A stretch of 64,000 nucleotides of DNA from the NCBI RefSeq assembly GCF_007860015.1, contig NZ_SJPS01000003.1, positions 682,001 through 746,000 of the forward strand, read 5' to 3'. A program made the position numbers and the translations under genes. The notes under the pieces were generated by a model. That model was not told the DNA's origin and searched no databases. It worked only from the letters and a program-made list of their open reading frames with translations. The stretch's first letter is position 1, and the number at the start of each line of letters is the position of its first letter. The DNA is from Bythopirellula polymerisocia. GTDB lineage: Bacteria; Planctomycetota; Planctomycetia; Pirellulales; Lacipirellulaceae. Positions 53,290 through 63,182 of the stretch are shown here, piece by piece.

Positions 53290-55197
53290 TCATTGCCCGA
53301 TGTAATCGGTTTCTGGCAGGATTGGCTCGGGTAGTTGCAACGGGGGCAATTCTTCGGCGTCTGCTCGTTGACGTTTGCGGAGTCGAGAAAGCGGATCATC
53401 GAGGTCGAAGAAGTCTTCGGCGGGTTCATCTCCCACAGGATAGACATTCTCATTATCCGTCGGACGCATGTCGCGTGGATAGCATTCATACGCACAGAGT
53501 CGCCCCTTGGGACCGATCGAGCCGTAGCGTTCCTGAAAGAAATAGACTCCATGGGTTTCGAGAATCGTGCCGGTTTCCAGTTGCAATTGAGCCAGCTCGG
53601 TATTGTATTGGGTGACCGCCTGTGCCTCGTTGCTGACCGAATTGCCCCAATCGACGATTGCCTGAAGCACATTGATATAGGGATTTAGACCGCTCTGATA
53701 GCGCCCCATCTGAAGCTCAAGGTTATCTCGCGCGGCGGACTTGGTTTCCTGGTATGCCAGATACTGTTCAAAAAACTGATCGAGATTCCGCACACTCAAG
53801 GCTACGTCATGCACCGCGCTGTGCAGACCTTGTGTAAGATTCGCACGATCACGGGCGATGATCAACTCGCGTTGCCGCAGTTGAGCACGCGATTGACGCA
53901 GGCCCAATGGCACGGAGAAATTTACCCCTAACGTCCAATCGGTGTTTTGACTAAATGGTGAAGAGACCGGATCCCCTATCGGCATGACCCCTTCAAGGCC
54001 GTTCCAACGATAGACCCCTACTGCATCGACCCTCGGGAGGGCTTGATTTTGAGCCTGCATCAAGAACTGCTGGTCTGCTTCAAGAACAAGTTTCAGTTCA
54101 ATCAGATCGGGACGGTACTGTTCGGCAAGACTCACTAGGAGCCCCCAATCAAGCTCCAGCCGCTCGTCTGTGGGAGGAGAAGTTGGAGTGATGCGATCTT
54201 CGCCATAAGGCGGAAGACCCAAGAGATTGCGCAGAGCTGCTTCGCGTTGGAGAACATTGGCCCGAGCGGTTATTAGAGTTGCCCGAAAGTTAGCCAGCGA
54301 GACCCTGGTTTGAGCAACTTCGGCTGGACTAATGTTTCCAGTACGTGCTCGGGCTTCTGCCTGGCGATAGGCAAAATCAGCCTGCTTTACCTGTTGCTCA
54401 CGAGTCCAGAGATCCGTACGGGCGAAGACCAGGTTCCAATAGCCCTCGATCGCTCCTCTGACCAGACTTTGAACGCTCCCTTTCATTTGAAAGAAGGAAC
54501 GTTCCGTGTCGATCTGGGCAATGACAATCGGAGCCAGATTGGCCCGTCGACCGCCACCCTGCAACAAGGGCTGTGTGTAGCTAAGCCCCAACGTGCTCGT
54601 CTCGCGAGGATTGAGCAGAAACACGCCGGGTCGAAATCGAGAGTGTGTGTCGACAATATCCAGTGCGGCAGTACCCCCTGTGATGTTCGTCTTGGAGAGT
54701 TGAAAATCCACGTTATAAGCATCCGTGCGGGTGCCATCGATTAGCGTTCGCAGAGGATCTCCCGGATCTTCAAACGCGAACGGAGTTTCAATGCGGTCCC
54801 AATTATTCCGAATGATGACTGATGGATCGAATCTAGCTCGCTCCTGATCGATAAAAGTGTTCGTAATCGCAGCATCGTAGATGGTTTGGCCACTCGAAAC
54901 GGCAGTTACGCCAGCAAGCACACGAACCACCTCAGCGTTTTCTAGCGCAACACGAATTGCATCATCAAGTGACAGGTCACGCGGGGGCGCGTTAAATCTT
55001 GGCTCGCTCACAGTCGGTGGTGCAGGAGTTTCGGGTAAAGCAACATGTGGCAACTGATTCGGGTTGCGTATTCGAATACTCCGCTGCTCCGGCATGATGA
55101 AGCGCCATGGAGCGTCCGCGCGCGCAGGACCAATCAGCGCAGCTGCGGCGGTTGTTGCTGCTAGCAACAATACGAAGGCGATTGGGCGACTGGTCAT
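53290..55197 (-). CDS. TolC-like outer-membrane efflux protein
   Basis: The 635-residue product has a signal peptide (AFVLLLAATTAAAALIGPARA) and two TolC repeats. The family segments are LSLDDAIRVALENAEVVRVL, LGLSYTQPLLQGGGRRANLA, ARTGNISPAEVAQTRVSLAN, LRNLLGLPP and LELQMGRYQSGLNPYINVLQ. It would form the outer-membrane channel of a tripartite exporter. The proline/acidic tail of about 75 residues (after RYGSIGPKGR) is not part of TolC. The ATPase gene lies just upstream on the same strand, with 62 bases between them. Confidence 0.88.
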   Translation of the reverse strand: MTSRPIAFVLLLAATTAAAALIGPARADAPWRFIMPEQRSIRIRNPNQLPHVALPETPAPPTVSEPRFNAPPRDLSLDDAIRVALENAEVVRVLAGVTAVSSGQTIYDAAITNTFIDQERARFDPSVIIRNNWDRIETPFAFEDPGDPLRTLIDGTRTDAYNVDFQLSKTNITGGTAALDIVDTHSRFRPGVFLLNPRETSTLGLSYTQPLLQGGGRRANLAPIVIAQIDTERSFFQMKGSVQSLVRGAIEGYWNLVFARTDLWTREQQVKQADFAYRQAEARARTGNISPAEVAQTRVSLANFRATLITARANVLQREAALRNLLGLPPYGEDRITPTSPPTDERLELDWGLLVSLAEQYRPDLIELKLVLEADQQFLMQAQNQALPRVDAVGVYRWNGLEGVMPIGDPVSSPFSQNTDWTLGVNFSVPLGLRQSRAQLRQRELIIARDRANLTQGLHSAVHDVALSVRNLDQFFEQYLAYQETKSAARDNLELQMGRYQSGLNPYINVLQAIVDWGNSVSNEAQAVTQYNTELAQLQLETGTILETHGVYFFQERYGSIGPKGRLCAYECYPRDMRPTDNENVYPVGDEPAEDFFDLDDPLSRLRKRQRADAEELPPLQLPEPILPETDYIGQ

Positions 55198-55259
55198 AAG
55201 ACTTGACTTCGTCGGCCCAGTTCCGTTTATGCCAGTATTTCAGTTCGTGTCGATTTATC

Positions 55260-56012
55260 TTAACGCTCTGCTTGCACCGGATCATACGAGTGTAGCGATT
55301 GTAGGGCTTCGGCAAAGTCCGTGGTGTCGGCAACGACTTGACCATCGCGGAGGACGATTTTGCGATTCGCGTAGCGAGCCACGTCTTGATCGTGAGTGAC
55401 CAGGATCATCGTGATTTGTTCTTCTTCATTTAACCTGCGAAATAACGCGATCACCTCACTGCTGGTTTTCGTGTCCAAATTGCCAGTCGGCTCATCAGCC
55501 AGCAAGATCGAAGGTCGGTTTACTAGTGCCCGGGCAATCGCGACACGCTGTTGTTGTCCGCCAGAGAGTTGGCTAGTGGTATGGTCGATTCGATCGCCGA
55601 GGCCTACGCGGTTAAGCTCATCACGGGCTCGTTCATGTCTCTCACGTGCGGAGAGGTCTCGAGAATATAGGAGAGGCACTTCGACATTCTCTAGGGCCGA
55701 CGTCCGGTTCAACAAGTTGAAGTTTTGAAACACAAAACCAATTTGTTGATTGCGAATTTGAGCTCGTTCGTCAAGGGACATTTCCACGACCTCAACGCCG
55801 TCGAGCAAATAGCTACCTCCGGTCGGGCGGTCGAGACATCCCAACGTGTTCATCAATGTCGACTTCCCAGAACCTGAAGGACCGATCAAAGCAACGTATT
55901 CACCACGATCAATAGTGAGACTCGTAGGCCGAAGTGCTTCAACTTTCACTTCCCCTAGATCGTAAACCCGACTTACATCGCGGAGCTGAATAAGGCGGTT
56001 AGTCTCTGGCAT
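55260..56012 (-). CDS. MacB-type ABC transporter ATP-binding protein
   Basis: The 250-residue product has Walker A GPSGSGKST, the Q-loop region GFVFQNFNLLNRTSALENVE, the signature LSGGQQQRVAIARAL, Walker B ILLADEPTGNLD and the H-loop THDQ. It belongs to the LolD/MacB group that energises exporters rather than importers. ATG 56012 is preferred over the in-frame TTG 56042. It probably works with the MacB-like permease at 46200-47444 and the MacA-like adaptor at 44917-46176, from which it is now separated by the AT-rich insertion; the opposite orientation means the arrangement is not a simple split operon. Confidence 0.9.
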   Translation of the reverse strand: MPETNRLIQLRDVSRVYDLGEVKVEALRPTSLTIDRGEYVALIGPSGSGKSTLMNTLGCLDRPTGGSYLLDGVEVVEMSLDERAQIRNQQIGFVFQNFNLLNRTSALENVEVPLLYSRDLSARERHERARDELNRVGLGDRIDHTTSQLSGGQQQRVAIARALVNRPSILLADEPTGNLDTKTSSEVIALFRRLNEEEQITMILVTHDQDVARYANRKIVLRDGQVVADTTDFAEALQSLHSYDPVQAER

Positions 56013-56278
56013 TGATTTGACTCGGCAAGGAGTTAATAGCAAAATTGATCACGATTGGAAAATCACAAACCCAGCAAGACTTGATGGGAGCACTATGGCA
56101 CATTGTAGTCCGAAATCAATTCTGATTCCTCTAGAGGCCCATTCCACATACGGCTCGACTTAAGTACATTTCTCTCTCGTCCTCTTCTGAAAATCGCTTT
56201 CGGCTTCTTGTTTACCTCGAAATCTAGTATCATGAGAGTTTAGAGTAATGTCGAAGCCACTGAAGGAACTTTTCATTC

Positions 56279-57259
56279 ATGACCATTGATTGGCTGCCGC
56301 TCCAGAAGATAATTGAACAACATCAGTCGTTTCTACTGACGTCGCATTGTCGGGCCGACTGTGATGCGCTCGGTAGCGAGTTGGCCATGGCTGCGATTCT
56401 AGAACAATTCGGCAAGAATGTCCGCATCGTCAATGGTGACGAGGTGCCGCGCCACATTAGCTTCATCGATCCAAGCGGTCGTGTCGAAACTTTGGGAAGC
56501 GGCGTAAGCGCTGATGATCTTTTGGACATTGATGTATTGATGGTGCTGGATACAAGCGCCTGGGTGCAACTAGGGCCCATGGCCGATGTGGTGAAACGAT
56601 TTTCCGGTACGCGAGTTGTTGTTGATCACCATGTTAGCCAAGATGACATGCAGGCGACCGTGTTCAAAGACTCCGCAACAGAAGCAACCGGTCGATTGGT
56701 TCTAGAACTCTGTAATGCCATAAACGCCACAGTCACTCCATCGATAGCCCACCAATTATTCACAGCAATTGCGACCGATACGGGTTGGTTTCGTTTCGCT
56801 TCGGTCACCGAAGAGACCTTCCAAGCACTGGCCCAACTCGTGGCTGCAGGAGCCAATCCCCCCCAAATCTTCGCCTCCCTGTATGAACGACATACCCTAG
56901 CACGCCTCAAGCTGAGGGCCCGAATTTTGGAGAATATCGAGACGTTCTCTGGTGGAAGATTAATGGCCACCCAAGTTTATCAGCAGGATTTTGCAGAAAC
57001 GGGGGCCGAACCGGCAGATACTGAGGACGTAATAAATACTCTACTTACTGTCGAAGGAAGCCAGGTTGCCGTGTTGTTTGTAGAATTGAAGCGTATCACC
57101 AAGGTAAGCCTGCGTAGCCGCACAGAGTTTGATGTACGGGCCGTTGCAGAGCAATTTGGGGGTGGAGGCCACAAGGCGGCAGCAGGAATTGCCTACGAAG
57201 GAAGTCTGGCCGAAGCCCGTGCCGCGGTTCTCAAAGTGTTGGAAGCGGAGATAAAGTGA
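56279..57259 (+). CDS. nrnA: DHH-family phosphoesterase, NrnA-like
   Basis: NrnA-type enzymes degrade nanoRNA and pAp, with Mn. The 326-residue product has the DHH domain with LTSHCRADCDALGSELAMAA, VLDTSAWVQLGPM, the DHH motif in VVVDHHVSQDD and TAIATDTGWFRFASV, and a C-terminal DHHA1 domain ending in FGGGGHKAAAGI. It starts the Rieske/cytochrome operon: its stop overlaps the Rieske GTG start by 4 bases, although the functions appear unrelated. Confidence 0.9.
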   Translation: MTIDWLPLQKIIEQHQSFLLTSHCRADCDALGSELAMAAILEQFGKNVRIVNGDEVPRHISFIDPSGRVETLGSGVSADDLLDIDVLMVLDTSAWVQLGPMADVVKRFSGTRVVVDHHVSQDDMQATVFKDSATEATGRLVLELCNAINATVTPSIAHQLFTAIATDTGWFRFASVTEETFQALAQLVAAGANPPQIFASLYERHTLARLKLRARILENIETFSGGRLMATQVYQQDFAETGAEPADTEDVINTLLTVEGSQVAVLFVELKRITKVSLRSRTEFDVRAVAEQFGGGGHKAAAGIAYEGSLAEARAAVLKVLEAEIK

Positions 57260-57849
57260 AGGATAAATCAAAACCCGACCTCGTTAACAAGACTGTGTCC
57301 TGGAATCGTCGAACATTTTTTGAGATGCTTACAGCAGTTGTCGCTGGGACAGTGGCAATTGCTACTCCATTTGTAGTTGGCGTGGTTTCATTTCTTTCTC
57401 CCCTCTTTAAGAAGAACTCCAATCCACAAGTTCGCATTGCTTTGCTAAGTCAGATTCCTGACGATGGCATGCCTCGTAGCTTTCCGGTGGTGACTGACCA
57501 TGTGGACGCCTGGACGAAATATCCCGAACAGCGAGTGGGCTCAGTTTATCTGGTTCGCAATCAGGGGGCAGCGAAGCCAATTGCATTTACTGCAAAATGT
57601 CCTCATGCAGGCTGCTTTATTGGCTACAAGCCAGGGGATGAATTGTTTCGTTGCCCATGTCATACTAGTGCATTCAATCTGGATGGAACCCGAGAGCGGG
57701 GCGACGCAGAGGTAGCCCCTCGCGATATGGATCGCCTGCCCGTCGAGTTGAGAACCGTAGAATCCACAGATGACAACGGACCAACCGAAGTCTGGATTGA
57801 ATTCATTGATTTCCAAACCGGACACAAAGAAGCGATTTCGACTGTATGA
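57256..57849 (+). CDS. Rieske iron-sulfur protein
   Basis: The 197-residue protein is the Rieske subunit of a quinol-oxidising bc-type complex. The N-terminus has a twin-arginine-like motif (WNRRTFFEML) and one membrane anchor (about 22-48). The [2Fe-2S] ligands are Cys115 and His117 in CPHAGC, and Cys133 and His136 in CPCH; Cys120 and Cys135 would form the stabilising disulfide. Start GTG 57256 overlaps the nrnA stop. The cytochrome b-c gene follows with a 4-base overlap, so the three genes are tightly coupled. Confidence 0.93.
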   Translation: MKDKSKPDLVNKTVSWNRRTFFEMLTAVVAGTVAIATPFVVGVVSFLSPLFKKNSNPQVRIALLSQIPDDGMPRSFPVVTDHVDAWTKYPEQRVGSVYLVRNQGAAKPIAFTAKCPHAGCFIGYKPGDELFRCPCHTSAFNLDGTRERGDAEVAPRDMDRLPVELRTVESTDDNGPTEVWIEFIDFQTGHKEAISTV

Positions 57850-59693
57850 GTTCTCCGCTACGTACTCTCGTTGATTGGCTAGATAATCGAACGGGAGTGC
57901 GTGGGCTGCTACACGAAGCCCTCTACGAACGTGTCCCCGGCGGCGCGCGGTGGCGTTACGTCTGGGGCAGTACTTTGGTGATCGCATTTGTCTCTCAGAT
58001 GATCACTGGCACTTTTCTCTGGATGGCCTACAGCCCGAGTACTCAGACCGCTTGGGAAAGTGTGTTCTATATTCAATATGAGATGACAGGGGGCTGGCTA
58101 CTGCGCGGACTGCACCACTACATGGCCCACGCAATGGTCGTGCTACTGGCAATTCATTTTGCTCAGGTCGTCTGGGATGGAGCATATAGGGCTCCGCGAG
58201 AGTTGAATTTTGTCATTGGCGTAGCACTAATGCTTGTGGTGTTTGGCCTCTCACTCACGGGCTACTTACTACCCTGGGACCAAAAAGGCTACTGGGCTAC
58301 TAGCGTCGGCACCAATCTGGCAAGCCAGGCACCAGTGGTTGGTCCCGAATTCAAAAAACTGGCCATCGGCGGAGTCGACTATGGACATCACACGCTCACT
58401 CGATTTCTGGCTCTCCACGCCGGAGTTCTGCCGGGACTTCTGATTGCGCTCTTGGTGCCGCACATCGCGCTGTTCCGCCGACATGGACTCCATGCTCGCG
58501 AGCCGCTGAAAGGTCCAGACGCCATGTTTTGGCCCGACCAACTGCTCAAAGACAGCATAGCGGCACTGGGAGTAGTTGCTGCTGTTTTCGTCTTAGCGAT
58601 CTATGGTGGAGGTGCGGAACTTACCGCACCAGCCGACCCGGCAAATCCCTACAATGCCGCGCGCCCCGAATGGTATTTCTTGTTCCTGTTCCAGTTCCTG
58701 AAATGGTTCCCGGGTGAGCTTGAAGTCTGGGGAGCATTTGTCATTCCTGGTGTAATTGTGACAACTTTGTTCCTCATGCCTTGGATCGGTCGCACTCGCG
58801 GCGGGCACCTGTTCAACGTGGGTTTGCTCGTAATCCTGCTAGGGGGCGTCGTACTTCTGACGGCCCAGGCTGTACGGGATGACTATTTTGCCGCATGGTA
58901 CGAACGTACCGAGGCGAACGCCCATAAATTTGATGCATCTCAGGCTTTCCTCGATGCGGAAAAAAATGCCGAGCGTGAAGCAGAGCGCGTAATCGAGTTA
59001 GCCCGCTCACCGGAGAAGATTCCTCCGACGGGTGCGCTGTCACTTATGGCACAAGACCCTTACCTGCAAGGGCCAAAGCTATTCGCTCAGAACTGTGCGG
59101 GTTGCCACACGCATGTGGACCGCTCTGATGGCGCCGATTCGACTCATAACATGGATGGGAAATCCGCAACCGCACCTAACCTTTTCGGCCTGGGGACACG
59201 TGAATGGGTGGCGGCGATTCTCGATCCTGATCAGGTCGCCGATGCTGATCACTTCGGTTATCAAGAATCACCGTTTGCCGAGGGTACTATGGTCGACTGG
59301 GTCCAATCGACGGTGCCCGACCTTGACCAGGAACATGTGGACCAAGTCGTAGCAGCACTAGCCGCCGAGAGTGCAAGTTCTGGAAACCGTGTCAACGAGC
59401 GTGGCGTCGACAAACAAAAGATCGCTGCTGGCTTCCAACTCATCAAAGAGGAAATTGGCTGCACCGACTGCCATAAGTTTCACGAGGTGAACAATGAAGG
59501 AGGTGCCCCCGACCTGACTGGATACATGTCCCGCGACTGGCTCATGGACTTTATCCGCAATCCCTCTTCTGAGCGATTCTACGGCGAATACAATGATCGC
59601 ATGCCTGCCTTTGCCCCGCACGATAATCCACAACTCAACCAGCTCGATGACCAAACGCTAGGTTTGATCGTCGATTGGCTCCGGGGGGATTAG
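57846..59693 (+). CDS. Cytochrome b fused to a dihaem cytochrome c
   Basis: The 615-residue protein carries a complete cytochrome b (about 1-345) with both halves in one chain, followed by a c-type region. The b-haem histidines are probably His91/His104 and His191/His206 (GLHHYMAHAM; AIHFAQ; LALHAGVL; VPHIAL). PEWYFLFLFQFLKWFPGELE is the second-half region. Two c-haem sites follow: CAGCH (417-421) and CTDCH (539-543). This replaces a separate cytochrome c1, as in some other fused bc complexes of planctomycetes and related bacteria (from memory). It forms the electron-transfer partner of the Rieske protein. Confidence 0.93.
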   Translation: MSSPLRTLVDWLDNRTGVRGLLHEALYERVPGGARWRYVWGSTLVIAFVSQMITGTFLWMAYSPSTQTAWESVFYIQYEMTGGWLLRGLHHYMAHAMVVLLAIHFAQVVWDGAYRAPRELNFVIGVALMLVVFGLSLTGYLLPWDQKGYWATSVGTNLASQAPVVGPEFKKLAIGGVDYGHHTLTRFLALHAGVLPGLLIALLVPHIALFRRHGLHAREPLKGPDAMFWPDQLLKDSIAALGVVAAVFVLAIYGGGAELTAPADPANPYNAARPEWYFLFLFQFLKWFPGELEVWGAFVIPGVIVTTLFLMPWIGRTRGGHLFNVGLLVILLGGVVLLTAQAVRDDYFAAWYERTEANAHKFDASQAFLDAEKNAEREAERVIELARSPEKIPPTGALSLMAQDPYLQGPKLFAQNCAGCHTHVDRSDGADSTHNMDGKSATAPNLFGLGTREWVAAILDPDQVADADHFGYQESPFAEGTMVDWVQSTVPDLDQEHVDQVVAALAAESASSGNRVNERGVDKQKIAAGFQLIKEEIGCTDCHKFHEVNNEGGAPDLTGYMSRDWLMDFIRNPSSERFYGEYNDRMPAFAPHDNPQLNQLDDQTLGLIVDWLRGD

Positions 59694-59866
59694 GTGGTAC
59701 CAGAGATCAAATCAGATTCTCCCACCAAATAATGCTAGCAATGATAATTGCTTTCTACTCAAACGATAAAATCGTTACAGTTTAACAATCCCGATGGCCG
59801 ATTCTTCCTCCATACGGCTCGCCAGAGTTTGCGCGAGCACTCCGCAAACCTTAGGACTCTGCCCGC

Positions 59867-60655
59867 ATGTGGTGCAGCCAATGCCAGCAAGATGTGCCTG
59901 CCGTGGCACGCACTTCCCAGGGACCCTTGGTGTGTTCTTGTTGTGGACAAATCGTCAAGCTGAGTACGCTTGAGCGGATCGTCGATTCTGGCATAGAGCT
60001 GGAATCCTTTGAGGCAGCATCAACAACTTCTGGTTTACGCTCAAGCCCCATCGATTATGGTGCGCGGGAAGAAGCCCGCGAGAGACATCGTCGAATTGGT
60101 CGGCAATTACGATCTCCTTACCGGGAGGTTTTCGAAACCGGCGCGCCTGCGACGGTCGAGGGAAATCGCCGCTCTCTCCTTTGGAACTCAGAGCCAATCG
60201 CTCCCCCCCAACTTCGGCAAATAGCCAAACTGTCACAGCATGAAGCGGTAACCAGTGGCTCGCAAACGTCTTGGCTCTTGAGCAGCCTGCTGACACTTGG
60301 GTTGCTAGGTTTCGCGTTTGGCGTGGCAGCACTCGTCTGGTCGGCCTGCTTTGATCTCAGTGAAGTCTGGCACTGGGGAATGACCACCACAATCGCCGCA
60401 GAAGGTTTACTGATCGTAGGCCTCACCTGGATGGCCATTAGGCTCTGGCAAAACAGTCGCCGACTCAATCATGAGCTGCGCGGTGTTGACAAACAATTGG
60501 TAGAAATCCACGAAATGGCCGGTTCGCTCTCTGCCGGACAACTCTCTGCCAGCCAAAACTATTACCACCACTTCAGCCAGGTGGCAAATCCACACATGCT
60601 GGTCGCCAACCTCCGCGGGCAAATCGATCAGCTCGCGGAGCGGATAAGCGGTTAA
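59867..60655 (+). CDS. Zinc-ribbon membrane protein, function unknown
   Basis: The 262-residue protein opens with a Cys4-type zinc ribbon (MWCSQCQQDVPAVARTSQ, then LVCSCCGQIV). A charged region follows, then two membrane segments (about 135-160: SSLLTLGLLGFAFGVAALVW; about 175-195: TTTIAAEGLLIVGLTWMAIR) and a C-terminal coiled-coil-like stretch (RRLNHELRGVDKQLVEIHEM). The family is not recognised. It faces glyQS convergently (11 bases between stops). Confidence 0.72.
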   Translation: MWCSQCQQDVPAVARTSQGPLVCSCCGQIVKLSTLERIVDSGIELESFEAASTTSGLRSSPIDYGAREEARERHRRIGRQLRSPYREVFETGAPATVEGNRRSLLWNSEPIAPPQLRQIAKLSQHEAVTSGSQTSWLLSSLLTLGLLGFAFGVAALVWSACFDLSEVWHWGMTTTIAAEGLLIVGLTWMAIRLWQNSRRLNHELRGVDKQLVEIHEMAGSLSAGQLSASQNYYHHFSQVANPHMLVANLRGQIDQLAERISG

Positions 60656-60666
60656 AGTCCAATCAG

Positions 60667-62343
60667 TTAAGAGACTCGGTCCGAGACTTCTTCTACCACG
60701 TCGTCCACTTTTACCCGCCATTGTTCCAGCGTGTCGCGGTCGCGGATCGTAACGGTGTTGTCTGTGAGCGACTGTCCGTCGACCGTGATGCAATATGGGG
60801 TACCAGCCTCATCCTGGCGGCGATACCGGCGACCGACAGCACCCTTCTCGTCGTAAAACGCCGGGAAGCGTTTTTTTAGCGCCCTGTAAATTTCTTGGGC
60901 CACCTCAGGCATGCCATCTTTCTTCACTAGCGGGAACACAGCCGCCTTGATCGGAGCGATTCGCGGGTGGAACTTCATTACTACACGAGTCTGCATTTGC
61001 CCTTTGTCATCGGGGGCCGAGTCTTCCGTATACGCCTCGCACAGGAACGCCAACGCCCCACGATCAGCACCTGCCGAGGGTTCGATCACATGTGGCGTAA
61101 AGCGATCGTTTGTGACCTCATCTCGGTACTGCAAGTCGCGTCCACTTCCCCGATACTTCGGCTTGCCATCTTCACCAAGTTCAACTTCCAAACACCCTTT
61201 AGCGTTCTTAACGAGTTTACCTTCCATGTGGCTGCGGAGGTCGAAATCACCGCGGTGGGCGATTCCTTCCAATTCGCCGTACTCCCCTTCCGAGAGGAAT
61301 GGAAATGCATACTCGATGTCAGCGGTACCGACTGAATAGTGGCTCAACTCGTCTTTGTCGTGCTCGCGAAGCCGCAGGCGTTCGCCAGCGAGTCCCAGGT
61401 CGGTGTACCACTGCATCCGCCGGTCGCGCCAGTATTCGTACCACTTGCGCGACTCTTCTGGATGGCAGAAAAATTCGATCTCCATCTGCTCAAATTCGCG
61501 ACTGCGGAATGTGAAATTGCGAGGCGTGATTTCATTGCGGAAACTCTTGCCGATTTGGGCGATGCCAAAGGGAATTTTCACGCGGGTGCTGTCGAGAACA
61601 TTCTTGAAATTAACGAATATGCCTTGAGCGGTCTCTGGGCGGAGGAACGCCCTTCCTTCTTCGCCAGCGAGTGCACCGATAGTGGTAGGAAACATTAACT
61701 TGAATTCCCGAGGGCCATTTAGGGTACCAACTGAATTAGCCTCGGGCGCAAAGACACATTCGAGCGAATCGAGTTTGTCAAGTGTCATAACACTTTCGTG
61801 CCATTCTAGTACCTCAGCATCTTTTGCTCGCAAATTGAATGCCTTCAATGCACGACGTTGCAGATCTCCGGCTTCCTCCTCGGCCTCTGCTAACGAGGTC
61901 ACAAAAAGTCGCTCTATCTCATCACCTTGAATCTGTTGAACACCTTCACTAATGACCTTAGGCTGCAACCTAACTTTCTTACCCTGGGCAGATACCCAGC
62001 GTCCCCGGAGTTGATCAAAGCGATATAGCTTCTTCGTTTCTTTGCAATCCACCATCATGTCGCAGAATAAATCAAAATGTCCGCTACACTTCCACACCTG
62101 GGGGTGCATGATGATGGTGCAGTCGAGGCCGGTCATTTCATAGGTGGTGGGGGCACCTGCCGGGATGGCTAGTTCATCGTGCCCAGTGACCATATCTTGC
62201 CACCAAGCATTCTTGATATTCCGCTTTAATTCCACGCCCAACGGACCGTAATCCCAGAAGCCATTCAGGCCTCCATAAATTTCGCTTGACTGAAACAAGA
62301 ATCCCCGCCGTTTACAGAGCGAGACTAGCTTTTCCATTTCCAT
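60667..62343 (-). CDS. glyQS: Glycyl-tRNA synthetase (dimeric, class II)
   Basis: The enzyme attaches glycine to tRNA-Gly. The 559-residue product has the family start LVSLCKRRGFLFQSSEIYGG, class II motif 2 (GKSFRNEITPRNFTFRSREF; EQMEIEFF), the glycine-binding segment RPETAQGIFVNFKN and motif 3 (EPSAGADRGALAFLCE), then an anticodon-binding domain (RIAPIKAAVFPLVKKDGMPE; YCITVDGQSLTDNTVTIRDR). It is the alpha2 dimer form, not the alpha2beta2 enzyme. ATG 62343 is preferred; the frame is open to 62493 and into comB. Confidence 0.94.
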   Translation of the reverse strand: MEMEKLVSLCKRRGFLFQSSEIYGGLNGFWDYGPLGVELKRNIKNAWWQDMVTGHDELAIPAGAPTTYEMTGLDCTIIMHPQVWKCSGHFDLFCDMMVDCKETKKLYRFDQLRGRWVSAQGKKVRLQPKVISEGVQQIQGDEIERLFVTSLAEAEEEAGDLQRRALKAFNLRAKDAEVLEWHESVMTLDKLDSLECVFAPEANSVGTLNGPREFKLMFPTTIGALAGEEGRAFLRPETAQGIFVNFKNVLDSTRVKIPFGIAQIGKSFRNEITPRNFTFRSREFEQMEIEFFCHPEESRKWYEYWRDRRMQWYTDLGLAGERLRLREHDKDELSHYSVGTADIEYAFPFLSEGEYGELEGIAHRGDFDLRSHMEGKLVKNAKGCLEVELGEDGKPKYRGSGRDLQYRDEVTNDRFTPHVIEPSAGADRGALAFLCEAYTEDSAPDDKGQMQTRVVMKFHPRIAPIKAAVFPLVKKDGMPEVAQEIYRALKKRFPAFYDEKGAVGRRYRRQDEAGTPYCITVDGQSLTDNTVTIRDRDTLEQWRVKVDDVVEEVSDRVS

Positions 62344-62420
62344 GAGTGTAATCGCCTTCAAGATTAATGCCGCGGTAAGGATGCGAAACCGCAAGTGTAA
62401 CTGGATCGGTTGCGAAACGT

Positions 62421-63182
62421 CTACCGCAGCGTGATATGCTCGGTCACGATGTCCCATTCGGGTACCACGGCCAGCGTATCTAGCTGGGCACATGTAGGCA
62501 GGTCGTCCGCATGACCGATGGCTAGAAGGTTCTTCCCTCCGGGAGTACTTTGTAATTCCCAGGCGAATTGATCACTCGGAGAGCGTCGGTTAGCCCTTGC
62601 TCCACTCAACAGTTCCTGCCATTCGCGATGGGCAGAGTCGGCCCACTCGTTCGAATGCCAATGACCGGCGTCGGTGTTTCGAATTAGCTCATCAACGATC
62701 GCTCCGGCGGCTAGAATGTCTTCGCGGGTAACGATTCCTCCCGTTCCCGCGCAAAGTATATCGACGCGCGGCGAAAATTGTGCCGCAGCGGCAATCGCAG
62801 CGCGATTGACTGCTGCCCCTACCAGTACTCGCTGGGCAATGCGCGCGTGCAGCAGAGCCCGCGTGCCATTGGTGGTGGTAAATAATACCGTGCGGCCAAA
62901 CACCTGGTCGGGCGTGTACTCGATCGGTGAATTTCCTAGATCGAAACCCGCAATCAAATCCCCTCCCCTTTCGCCACCCAACACAACATTTGCTCGGCCC
63001 AGTTGCTGCACACGGTCCGCCACATCGCCAATCTCCAGCAAAGGCACAACAGCTGCTGCCCCGGAATTTAGTGCAAAGCAGATAGTTGTAGACGCCCGCA
63101 GAAGATCGACCACTATAACGGTGCTGTCAGCCAGATCGCTCTCGGCGACGAATTGCGGCAGATAATGGACGTTGAGGTTCAA
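62421..63182 (-). CDS. comB: 2-phosphosulfolactate phosphatase ComB
   Basis: ComB-type phosphatases hydrolyse 2-phosphosulfolactate, known from coenzyme M synthesis; in bacteria the physiological use is less clear. The 253-residue product has VIVVDLLRASTTICFALNSG, VLGGERGGDLIAGFDLGNSP, FTTTNGTRALLHAR and CAGTGGIVTREDILAAGAIV. The catalytic Cys/Asp arrangement of ComB is consistent, but I did not verify each residue. Its stop is about 80 bases from the glyQS start on the same strand. Confidence 0.88.
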   Translation of the reverse strand: MNLNVHYLPQFVAESDLADSTVIVVDLLRASTTICFALNSGAAAVVPLLEIGDVADRVQQLGRANVVLGGERGGDLIAGFDLGNSPIEYTPDQVFGRTVLFTTTNGTRALLHARIAQRVLVGAAVNRAAIAAAAQFSPRVDILCAGTGGIVTREDILAAGAIVDELIRNTDAGHWHSNEWADSAHREWQELLSGARANRRSPSDQFAWELQSTPGGKNLLAIGHADDLPTCAQLDTLAVVPEWDIVTEHITLR

